Below are positions 1 to 6,861 of a stretch of DNA of 64,000 bases, piece after piece; the first letter of the stretch is position 1, and each line of letters opens with the position of its first letter. The translations under genes were made by a program, and so were the position numbers. Source of the stretch: Streptomyces sp. AA1529 (GTDB lineage: Bacteria > Actinomycetota > Actinomycetes > Streptomycetales > Streptomycetaceae); assembly GCF_000280905.1 (NCBI RefSeq), contig NZ_ALAP01000078.1:124001-188000 (forward strand). Direction: 5' to 3'. The notes beneath the pieces were generated by a model. It did no database searches. It worked only from the letters and a program-made list of their open reading frames with translations, and was not told the DNA's origin.

Positions 1-90
1 GTCGAGCATTTTCCCGCTCGTCGGGCGAGCTTTTCCACGCTTCTCAGACGAGCATTTCCCCGCTCATCAGCCGACCATTTCCTCGGTCAG
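1..90. repeat. Four degenerate ~22-bp units spanning the 3' end of whiA
   Basis: Four imperfect units lie head to tail at about 1-22, 23-46, 47-68 and 69-90. Each reads roughly GAC-GAGC-ATTTTCCC-GCTCGTC, so each can form a small hairpin with an A/T-rich loop. The unit at 69-90 is the last codons of whiA itself, and the unit at 47-68 repeats the whiA 3' end including a stop-like TGA. The array may continue beyond the left edge of the window. No gene is seen in 1-66. The repeats are visible directly; a role as transcription terminator is inference. Confidence 0.55.
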
Positions 91-1044
91 ATTCGTTTCC
101 GTTCCCGGAATTCCGAGATCCTGCGCACGCTTGTCCGCCATGGCCAGCAGCCGCCGGATCCGCCCGGCCACCGCGTCCTTGGTCAGCGGGGGGTCGGCGA
201 GGGCACCCAGCTCCTCCAGCGACGCCTGCTTGTGCTCCATCCGCAGCCGCCCCGCGGCGGCCAGGTGCTCGGGGACCTCCTCGCCGAGGATCTCCAGCGC
301 CCGCTGCACCCGGGCGCCCGCGGCGACCGCGGCGCGCGCCGAGCGGCGCAGGTTGGCGTCGTCGAAGTTGGCGAGCCGGTTCGCCGTGGCCCGCACCTCG
401 CGGCGCATCCGCCGCTCCTCCCACGCCAGTACCGACTCGTGGGCACCGAGTCGCGTCAACAGCGCGCCGATCGCATCACCGTCCCGGACGACCACCCGGT
501 CCACCCCGCGCACCTCGCGCGCCTTGGCGGCGATCTGCAGCCTGCGGGCCGCGCCGACCAGGGCCAGCGCCGCCTCCGGGCCGGGGCAGGTGACCTCCAG
601 CGAGGAGCTGCGCCCCGGCTCGGTCAGCGAGCCGTGCGCCAGGAACGCGCCGCGCCAGGCGGCCTCCGCGTCGCAGGTGGCACCCGAGACCACCTGCGGG
701 GGCAGCCCTCTGATCGGGCGCCCCCGGCTGTCGACGAGCCCGGTCTGCCGGGCCAGCTGGTCACCGCCGGCAACCACCCGGACGACGTAGCGGCTGTTGC
801 GCCGGAGCCCGCTGGGGGCCATCACCACCAGGTCCGAGGAGTGCCCGAAGATCTCCAGGATGTCCTTGCGCAGCCGCCGGGCGGCGATCCCGGTGTCCAG
901 CTCCGCCTCGATCACGATCCGCCCGCTCACCAGGTGCAGCCCACCCGCGAAGCGCAGGATCGACGAGACCTCTGACTTCCGGCAGCAGGTCCGGGTGACG
1001 GGGAGCCGGGAGATCTCGTCCTTCACCGCAGGCGTCATCGCCAT
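67..1044 (-). CDS. whiA: WhiA sporulation transcription factor
   Basis: WhiA acts with WhiB as a DNA-binding regulator that starts sporulation septation in Streptomyces. The 325-residue product has the family layout: an N-terminal degenerate LAGLIDADG homing-endonuclease fold (about residues 1-215; the motif position reads WRGAFLAHGSLTE, without the catalytic acid) and a C-terminal helix-turn-helix (about 235-310, including LADPPLTKDAVAGRIRRL). It begins MAMTPAVKDEISRL, as I recall for streptomycete WhiA. The first codons overlap the end of the upstream yvcK gene by 10 bp, so the two are translationally coupled in an operon uvrC-rapZ-yvcK-whiA. The C-terminus (EEMVG) is a few residues shorter than the usual EEMADNLVG-type end and lies inside a small repeat array. 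Confidence 0.97.
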   Translation of the reverse strand: MAMTPAVKDEISRLPVTRTCCRKSEVSSILRFAGGLHLVSGRIVIEAELDTGIAARRLRKDILEIFGHSSDLVVMAPSGLRRNSRYVVRVVAGGDQLARQTGLVDSRGRPIRGLPPQVVSGATCDAEAAWRGAFLAHGSLTEPGRSSSLEVTCPGPEAALALVGAARRLQIAAKAREVRGVDRVVVRDGDAIGALLTRLGAHESVLAWEERRMRREVRATANRLANFDDANLRRSARAAVAAGARVQRALEILGEEVPEHLAAAGRLRMEHKQASLEELGALADPPLTKDAVAGRIRRLLAMADKRAQDLGIPGTETNLTEEMVG

Positions 1045-2096
1045 GGGCCGATCCTTCCATGCATCCGAAAAATACGGTCGTACGCGGCGGCCAGCAGCTC
1101 CGGGTCGTGCCGGGGAGTCCCCTCCCCGGACTCCGTCCGGGCGGCGCCCCCGGCTGCCGCTACGGGCGCCAGCTCGACCCTCCCGCCGAGCTGATCGGCG
1201 GCCTCGCTCAGGGAGTCCTGGTCGGGCACGGCATCCTGGTCGGCCAGCACCACGTCGAAGGTGAGTTTAGGGGCGTGTCGCCCCAAAACCTCCAAATGAC
1301 GCTGCGGGGAAAAACCATCCGTTTCCCCCGGCTGCGGAGCGAGGTTGAGCGAGAGGACCTTTCGGGCCTTCGTCTCGGTCAGCGCCTCCAGCAGCTCCGG
1401 CACCAGCAGGTGCGGGATGACGGACGAGAACCAGGAGCCGGGCCCCAGCACCACCCAGTCGGCGTCCAGCACCGCGCGGACGGCCTCGGACACGGCCGGC
1501 GGGTCGCTGGGGACCAGGTGCACCTCCTGGACCTCGCCGCGGGTGAGCGCGACGGTGGCCTGGCCCCGTACGATCGACAGCTCGTCGGGGCGCGCGGGGT
1601 CATGGCCGCGCACGCTGGCGCGCAACTCCAGCGGCACGGCGGACATCGGCAGCACCCGGCCGTGCGCCCCCAGCAGCTTGCCGACCAGATCGAGCGCCTG
1701 GACATGATCCCCGAGCTGTTCCCAGAGCGCGACGATCAGCAGATTGCCGACCGCGTGCTCATGCAGGTCGCCGCGGCTCTCGAAGCGGTGCTGGACGACC
1801 TGGGCCCAGGTGCGGCCCCACTCGTCGTCGCCGCACAGCGCCGCGAGCGCCTTGCGCAGGTCCCCGGGGGGCAGCACCCCCAGCTCGTCGCGGAGCCGCC
1901 CGCTGGAGCCGCCGTCGTCGGCGACGGTGACCACCGCCGTGAGGTCGCCGGTGATCCGGCGCAGCGCCGTCAGCGAGGCCGACAGGCCCATGCCGCCGCC
2001 GAGCGCCACCACCTTGGGCTGCTGGGAGCTCAGACCGCGCAGCGTCGCACGCCGCCCCACCAGATGCCGCAGGCTCCTCCGGGCCATGGGCGTCAC
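1035..2096 (-). CDS. yvcK: YvcK/CofD-family gluconeogenesis factor
   Basis: The product has 353 residues and belongs to the YvcK/CofD-like family. YvcK binds UDP-sugars and influences carbon flux and cell-wall synthesis; it is usually next to rapZ and whiA in Gram-positive bacteria, as here. The nucleotide-binding signature is near the N-terminus (KVVALGGGMGLSASLTALR, about residues 28-46), followed by TAVVTVADDGGSSGRLRDELG. The GTG start overlaps the TGA of rapZ as GTGA, and the stop overlaps whiA, so all three are probably translated from one message. ATG at residue 4 is an alternative start. In some genomes this gene is mislabelled as CofD; the gene neighbourhood favours YvcK. Confidence 0.93.
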   Translation of the reverse strand: MTPMARRSLRHLVGRRATLRGLSSQQPKVVALGGGMGLSASLTALRRITGDLTAVVTVADDGGSSGRLRDELGVLPPGDLRKALAALCGDDEWGRTWAQVVQHRFESRGDLHEHAVGNLLIVALWEQLGDHVQALDLVGKLLGAHGRVLPMSAVPLELRASVRGHDPARPDELSIVRGQATVALTRGEVQEVHLVPSDPPAVSEAVRAVLDADWVVLGPGSWFSSVIPHLLVPELLEALTETKARKVLSLNLAPQPGETDGFSPQRHLEVLGRHAPKLTFDVVLADQDAVPDQDSLSEAADQLGGRVELAPVAAAGGAARTESGEGTPRHDPELLAAAYDRIFRMHGRIGPWR

Positions 2097-3034
2097 TCAC
2101 GCCCCATGTCACGGTGGACGACCACCGTCTCCACGCCCCCGTCGGAGAGTCTGCGGGCGAGCTTCTCGGACATGGCGACGCTGCGGTGCTTGCCGCCGGT
2201 GCAGCCGACGGCCACGGTGACGTACCGCTTGCCCTCCCTGCGGTAGCCCGCCGCGATCAGCTGCAGCAACTCGGTGTAGCGGTCCAGGAACTCCTTGGCA
2301 CCGGGCTGGTTGAACACGTAGTTGGAGACCTCCTCGCTGGTGCCCGTGTAGGGGCGCAGCTCGGGGACCCAGTGCGGGTTGGGCAGGAAGCGGCAGTCGA
2401 CCACCAGGTCCGCGTCCACCGGCAGGCCGTACTTGTAGCCGAAGGACATGACCGTGGCACGCAGTTCGGGCTCCTCCTCGCCCGCGAACCGCGCGTCCAG
2501 CTTGGCGCGCAGCTCGTGCACGTTCAGCCCCGAGGTGTCGATCACCAGGTCGGCGTCGCCGCGCAGCTCGCGCAGCAGGTCGCGCTCGGCCGCGATGCCG
2601 TCCACGATGCGCCCGTCGCCCTGGAGCGGGTGGGGGCGGCGCACCGACTCGAAGCGGCGCACCAGGGCCTCGTCCGACGCCTCCAGGAAGACGACCCGCC
2701 GGGAGACGTGGTAGGCCGCCAGATCGGCCAGGGCGCCCTTGAGATTGTCGAAGAAGTTGCGGCCGCGCACGTCGACCACGACGGCGATCCGCGCCACATT
2801 GCCCTGGGAGCGGGCCCCCAGCTCGACCATCGTGGGGATCAGCTCGGGCGGCAGGTTGTCGACGACGAACCAGCCGAGGTCCTCCAGGCATTTGGCTGCG
2901 GTGCTGCGGCCGGCGCCCGACATCCCGGAGATGATCACCAGCTCCGGGATCGTCGCGCCCGCCTCCTCCGGCTGGGCCGGGTTGAGGGTACTCACCACTG
3001 CTCCGTCTCCGCGCTGCTCGCGTTCCGCGCTCAT
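2093..3034 (-). CDS. rapZ: RapZ-family nucleotide-binding protein
   Basis: RapZ (YvcJ) family P-loop protein. In E. coli it guides decay of the small RNA GlmZ; in actinobacteria the role is not settled. A Walker A-type motif GMSGAGRS lies near the N-terminus, followed by WFVVDNLPPELI and the C-terminal signature YGLPVDADLVVDCRFLPNP...VAVGCTGGKHRSVAMSEKLA. I chose the ATG at 3034 (313 residues) because it has GGGGGAT a few bases upstream. A longer reading from 3094 would run into the end of uvrC. It follows uvrC after 56 bp and overlaps yvcK by 4 bp. Confidence 0.95.
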   Translation of the reverse strand: MSAEREQRGDGAVVSTLNPAQPEEAGATIPELVIISGMSGAGRSTAAKCLEDLGWFVVDNLPPELIPTMVELGARSQGNVARIAVVVDVRGRNFFDNLKGALADLAAYHVSRRVVFLEASDEALVRRFESVRRPHPLQGDGRIVDGIAAERDLLRELRGDADLVIDTSGLNVHELRAKLDARFAGEEEPELRATVMSFGYKYGLPVDADLVVDCRFLPNPHWVPELRPYTGTSEEVSNYVFNQPGAKEFLDRYTELLQLIAAGYRREGKRYVTVAVGCTGGKHRSVAMSEKLARRLSDGGVETVVVHRDMGRE

Positions 3035-3090
3035 GCTGTCATCCCCCGATGTGTCGATCTTCGTACCGATGGCGGTCTCGGCGCCACATT

Positions 3091-5181
3091 TCACTCATCT
3101 TCAACGATCTCACCGGTCGCGGTGTTCACCGCCGGGCCGGCGGCGGCGCCGGAGAGCGCCGCCGCCACCGCCTCCGCCGTCTTCCGGCCCACCCCCGGGA
3201 CCTGGGAGATCTCCTCCACCGAGGCCGCCCGCAGCTTCTTGACCGAGCCGAAGTGCTTGAGCAGGGCCTTCTTGCGGGTCTCGCCCAGTCCGGGGACCGC
3301 GTCCAGCGGGCTGCCGCGCAGCCGCTTGCCGCGCTTGCCCCGCTGGTAGCGGATCGCGAAGCGGTGCGCCTCGTCACGGACGCGCTGCAGCAGGTAGAGG
3401 CCCTCGCTGCTGCGCGGCAGCACCACCGGGTCGCTCTCGCCCGGCAGCCAGACCTCCTCCAGCCGCTTGGCCAGGCCGCAGACGGCGACGTCGTCGATGC
3501 CGAGCTCCTCGAGTGCCGCCTGTGCGGCCGCCACCTGCGGTTGGCCACCGTCGACCACGATCAGTTGCGGAGGGTAGGCGAACTTCTTGGGGCGGCCGTC
3601 CTCGTCCCGGCCGGTCCCCCGGGCCGGCTGCCGCGCGGCCGCCGGCTCCGCTCCCCCGGGCGGCCCGGCTACGGCCGCGTCGCCCCCGGACGGCTCCGGG
3701 ACGGGCCCGGACTCCAGCTCGCCGCCGAGCTCCTCGTCCGGCCACTCGCCGGTCCGCTGCTTCTCCACCAGGTAGCGGCGGAAGCGGCGGCTGACGACCT
3801 CGTGCATGGCGCGCACGTCGTCCTGGCCCGCGAAGGACTTGATCTGGAAACGGCGGTACTCGCTCTTCCGCGCCAGCCCGTCCTCGAAGACCACCATGGA
3901 GGCCACCACGTCGTCGCCCTGCAGGTGCGAGATGTCGAAGCACTCGACGCGCAGCGGCGCCGAGTCCAGGTCGAGCGCCTCGGCGATCTCCTCCAGGGCC
4001 CGCGAGCGGGTGGTCAGGTCCGAGGCGCGCTTGGTCTTGTGCAGCACCAGGGCGTGCTGCGCGTTGCGGTCGACCGTCTCCATCAGAGCCCGCTTGTCGC
4101 CGCGCTGCGGCACCCGCAGGCTCACCTGCGCCCCACGGCGCTCGGAGAGCCACTGCGCTATCGGTCCGGCCGGCTCGGGCAGCGCCGGGACCAGCACCTC
4201 CTTGGGCACACCGCCGCTGCCGCCGCCGGTGGCCGCGTCGCCCTGCTCGGCGCCGTAGAGCTGCTGCAGCGCGTGTTCGACCAGCTCGGCGGTGCCGACG
4301 GCCTCGACCTTGTCGGTGACCCAGCCGCGCTGGCCGCGCACCCGGCCGCCGCGGACGTGGAAGATCTGGACGGCCGCCTCCAGCTCGTCCTCGGCCACCG
4401 CGATCAGGTCGGCGTCGGTGGCGTCGGCGAGCACGACCGCGTTCTTCTCCATGGCGCGCTTGAGCGCGTCGATGTCGTCGCGCAGCCGCGCCGCCCGCTC
4501 GTACTCCAGCTCCTCGGCCGCCTCCTGCATCCGCCGCTCCAGCCGGCGCAGGTGGGAACCGGTGTGCCCGGCCATGAAGTCGCAGAACTCCTCGGCGAGT
4601 TCGCGGTGCTCCTCGGGACCGACCCGGCCCACGCAGGGCGCCGAGCACTTGCCGATGTAGCCGAGCAGGCAGGGCCGGCCGATCTGCGCCGACCGCTTGA
4701 AGACGCCCGCCGAGCAGGTGCGCACGGGGAAGACCCGCAGCATCAGGTCGACCGTCTCGCGGATGGCCCAGGCCTGCCCGTACGGGCCGAAGTAGCGCAC
4801 GCCCTTCTTCTTGGGGCCGCGCATCACCTGGACGCGGGGGAACTCCTCGTTCATCGTCACCGCGAGCGACGGATAGCTCTTGTCGTCGCGGTACTTGACG
4901 TTGAACCGGGGCGCGAACTCCTGGATCCAGGTGTACTCGAGCTGGAGGGCCTCCACCTCGGTCCCGACCACGGTCCACTCGACGGAGGCGGCCGTCGTGA
5001 CCATCGTGCGGGTGCGCGGGTGCAGTCCGGCGAGGTCCTGGAAGTAGTTGTTGAGCCGCTGGCGCAGGCTCTTGGCCTTGCCGACGTAGATCACCCGGCG
5101 GTGCTCGTCGCGGAAGCGGTAGACCCCGGGCGAGTCGGGGATCTCTCCCGGTTTGGGACGGTAGGTGGAGGGGTCTGCCAT
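3091..5181 (-). CDS. uvrC: UvrC, excinuclease ABC subunit C
   Basis: UvrC makes the two incisions around a lesion in nucleotide excision repair after UvrA-UvrB recognition. The 696-residue product shows a GIY-YIG nuclease domain at the N-terminus (SPGVYRF...VIYVGKAKSLRQRL, residues about 17-45), a UVR motif (about 200-260, EYERAARLRDDIDALKRAM) that meets UvrB, the UvrC RNase H-like domain (LRVECFDISHLQGDDVVASMVVF; LIVVDGGQPQVAAA) and a C-terminal helix-hairpin-helix pair. A Pro/Gly/Ala-rich insert at about 485-535 is typical of high-GC homologues. ATG at 5181 was preferred to GTG at 5190 because an AGGGTGGG lies at proper distance. It is the first gene of the operon ending in whiA. Confidence 0.97.
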   Translation of the reverse strand: MADPSTYRPKPGEIPDSPGVYRFRDEHRRVIYVGKAKSLRQRLNNYFQDLAGLHPRTRTMVTTAASVEWTVVGTEVEALQLEYTWIQEFAPRFNVKYRDDKSYPSLAVTMNEEFPRVQVMRGPKKKGVRYFGPYGQAWAIRETVDLMLRVFPVRTCSAGVFKRSAQIGRPCLLGYIGKCSAPCVGRVGPEEHRELAEEFCDFMAGHTGSHLRRLERRMQEAAEELEYERAARLRDDIDALKRAMEKNAVVLADATDADLIAVAEDELEAAVQIFHVRGGRVRGQRGWVTDKVEAVGTAELVEHALQQLYGAEQGDAATGGGSGGVPKEVLVPALPEPAGPIAQWLSERRGAQVSLRVPQRGDKRALMETVDRNAQHALVLHKTKRASDLTTRSRALEEIAEALDLDSAPLRVECFDISHLQGDDVVASMVVFEDGLARKSEYRRFQIKSFAGQDDVRAMHEVVSRRFRRYLVEKQRTGEWPDEELGGELESGPVPEPSGGDAAVAGPPGGAEPAAARQPARGTGRDEDGRPKKFAYPPQLIVVDGGQPQVAAAQAALEELGIDDVAVCGLAKRLEEVWLPGESDPVVLPRSSEGLYLLQRVRDEAHRFAIRYQRGKRGKRLRGSPLDAVPGLGETRKKALLKHFGSVKKLRAASVEEISQVPGVGRKTAEAVAAALSGAAAGPAVNTATGEIVEDE

Positions 5182-5245
5182 GTGACCCACCCTACTGGCG
5201 CCGGGTGACAGCGATCAGCGCGCGGCTGCCGGGGACGGGCGTGCG

Positions 5246-5280
5246 GCGGCGGTGCCGGGCGCCCGTCCCGGCACCGCCGC
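5246..5280 (-). terminator. 14-bp perfect hairpin after the metallo-hydrolase gene
   Basis: Arms 5246-5259 and 5267-5280 are perfectly complementary (14 bp, 7-nt loop), starting 6 bases past the stop of the gene that ends at 5286. There is no U-tract, as is common for GC-rich actinobacterial terminators. It lies before the leftward uvrC start, so it would also block read-through into that operon. Confidence 0.65.
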
Positions 5281-5285
5281 GCGGG

Positions 5286-5942
5286 CTACCAGCCGCGCTC
5301 GCGCCACTCGGTCAGCTGCGGGCGCTCGGCGCCCAGCGTCGTGTCCCCGCCGTGGCCGGGGTAGACCCAGGTCTCGTCGGGGAGTTGGGCGAACAGCTTG
5401 GTCTCCACGTCGTCGATGAGCCGGACGAAGTTGTCCGCGTCGCCGAAGGTGTTGCCCACCCCGCCGGGGAAGAGGCAGTCGCCGGTGAACAGGTGCGGGT
5501 GGCCGCTCGGGTCGTCGTAGACCAGGGCGATCGAGCCGGGGGTGTGCCCGGTCAGATGGCGCGCGGTCAGCTCGACCTCGCCCACCCGCAGCGTGTCGCC
5601 GTCCTCCAGCGGCACGTCCGTGGGGACCGGGATGCCCTCCGCGTCGTACCGGCCGGCGCAGGTGCGGGCTCCGGTGGCGTCCACCACCTCCGCGAGCGCC
5701 TGCCAGTGGTCGCCGTGCCGGTGCGTGGTGACGACCGAGGCGATGCCGTCGTCACCGATGAGCTCCAGCAGGGTGCCCGCGTCGTTCGCGGCGTCGATCA
5801 GGAGCTGCTCGCCGGTGGCCCGGCAGCGCAGCAGGTACGCGTTGTTGTCCATGGGGCCGACGGCGACCTTGGAGATCATCAGGTCCCGCAGCTCGTGCAC
5901 GTCCGCGGGGCCGCCGACCTGTACCGTTCCGCTGTAAGGCAT
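5286..5942 (-). CDS. Metallo-beta-lactamase-fold hydrolase (glyoxalase II-like)
   Basis: The 218-residue protein has the zinc-binding signature TTHRHGDHWQAL (HxHxDH, residues about 73-84), later histidines in RHLTGHTPGSIAL and a metal-bridging aspartate in LFTGDCLFPGGVGN, ending with YPGHGGDTTLG. These are the seven-ligand pattern of hydroxyacylglutathione hydrolase-like enzymes; in mycothiol producers such enzymes often act on thioesters, but the substrate here is unknown. Its ATG has no Shine-Dalgarno; TAGGGT sits at -12 to -7, so a leaderless transcript is likely. It starts 9 bp past the end of the upstream isomerase-family gene. Confidence 0.9.
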   Translation of the reverse strand: MPYSGTVQVGGPADVHELRDLMISKVAVGPMDNNAYLLRCRATGEQLLIDAANDAGTLLELIGDDGIASVVTTHRHGDHWQALAEVVDATGARTCAGRYDAEGIPVPTDVPLEDGDTLRVGEVELTARHLTGHTPGSIALVYDDPSGHPHLFTGDCLFPGGVGNTFGDADNFVRLIDDVETKLFAQLPDETWVYPGHGGDTTLGAERPQLTEWRERGW

Positions 5943-5948
5943 GCGCCA

Positions 5949-5954
5949 ACCCTA
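5949..5954 (-). promoter_or_regulatory. -10 hexamer TAGGGT of a leaderless promoter
   Basis: TAGGGT covers positions -12 to -7 before the ATG at 5942, where the message would begin at or next to the start codon. It overlaps the stop region of the upstream gene. Confidence 0.5.
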
Positions 5955-6665
5955 GAGCGCGGGCAGTGCGGGCAGCGAACCCCGCGCCGAGAGGCCGCTG
6001 CCGTTCGTCCGGCCGGTCAGCCAGCCGACCAGCGCGACGGGGCTCCCGGCGACGACGAAGGGGCCCTCGGCGCCCGGTTCCGCGGCGCCGGTACGCCAGC
6101 TCCTGCCGTCCTCCGCGCGCAGCTCGACGGCGACGGGGAGGTCGGGGTGTCCGGCGAAGCGGCGGGCCATGTTGGCCAGCTCGCGGTCCACGAAGGCGCC
6201 CGGCAGGTCCTCCAGCGTGTAGCCGACCGCGAGGTCCACGTGGTGCAGCTCGATCTCGATCCAGCGGCGGAAGGGCAGCGAGGAGGCGAGGTCCGTCACA
6301 CCGTTGCGGAGGGTGACGGTGCGGTTCCACTCCTCGTCGCCGAGGGCCGCGAAGGCGCGCTCCAGGCGGGCCGCGCTGGTGCGCACGTCGTCGGCGAGCG
6401 CCTCGGGGGAGCGGCCGGCCCCGTGCGCGATGTCCGCGTCGCGGGCCTCGGCGCTGGCGTACATGGGTTCGCCCGCGAGCACGTTGACGAGCGCGTCGGC
6501 GTTCCGGGCGAGGTGGGTGAGCACATGGGCGCGGGTCCAGCCGGGGAGGTGGGAGGGCTCGGCCGCCCCGGCCGCGGTCAGCCCGGCGGCAGCGGCGAGC
6601 AGGTGACCGGTCGCACTCCGCAGGAGTTCGGTGTCGTGGACGGGCGTGGTCGCAGGCGTGGTCAT
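5952..6665 (-). CDS. Maleylpyruvate isomerase-family mycothiol-dependent protein
   Basis: 237 residues. The N-terminal half is a DinB/MDMPI four-helix domain with the conserved stretch LPGWTRAHVLTHLARNADAL (about residues 40-60) and RWIEIELHHVDLAVGY (about 133-148); the histidines are candidate metal ligands. The C-terminal part resembles the MDMPI C-terminal domain. Members use mycothiol as cofactor for isomerisation or thiol transfer, but the substrate is not known. The start ATG has TAGCTT at -12 to -7 and no Shine-Dalgarno, so it is probably leaderless and divergent from uvrA. Confidence 0.85.
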   Translation of the reverse strand: MTTPATTPVHDTELLRSATGHLLAAAAGLTAAGAAEPSHLPGWTRAHVLTHLARNADALVNVLAGEPMYASAEARDADIAHGAGRSPEALADDVRTSAARLERAFAALGDEEWNRTVTLRNGVTDLASSLPFRRWIEIELHHVDLAVGYTLEDLPGAFVDRELANMARRFAGHPDLPVAVELRAEDGRSWRTGAAEPGAEGPFVVAGSPVALVGWLTGRTNGSGLSARGSLPALPAL

Positions 6666-6671
6666 GATCCA

Positions 6672-6677
6672 AAGCTA
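6672..6677 (-). promoter_or_regulatory. -10 hexamer TAGCTT of a leaderless promoter
   Basis: TAGCTT occupies -12 to -7 before the ATG at 6665. It faces away from uvrA in the 196-bp divergent spacer. That spacer also holds the perfect palindrome CCCTCG-TT-CGAGGG at 6685-6698 and ATTCGAAT at 6721-6728. Confidence 0.45.
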
Positions 6678-6861
6678 CTGGCGTCCCTCGTTCGAGGGGA
6701 AGACAGCCGGATCCGCCGCGATTCGAATGAACGTGCTATATGGTCGAGCCCGGCTCCCGAACCCGAGGCGAACGACACTCCGGGCGGCGCCGTCCTACTC
6801 TTGGTCGGGGACTCCCGCTCGACGCGGGCTCCCCCTTCCCACACGAAAGGTGCCAACAGGC

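Noticed and set aside
3035..3094. Longer rapZ start at 3094
   Set aside because: It would overlap the uvrC stop region and adds 20 atypical residues; ATG 3034 has a good ribosome site.
6685..6745. Possible LexA (SOS) box upstream of uvrA
   Set aside because: Palindromes CCCTCGTTCGAGGG and ATTCGAAT are present, but neither has the GAAC-N4-GTTC spacing expected of an actinobacterial SOS box.
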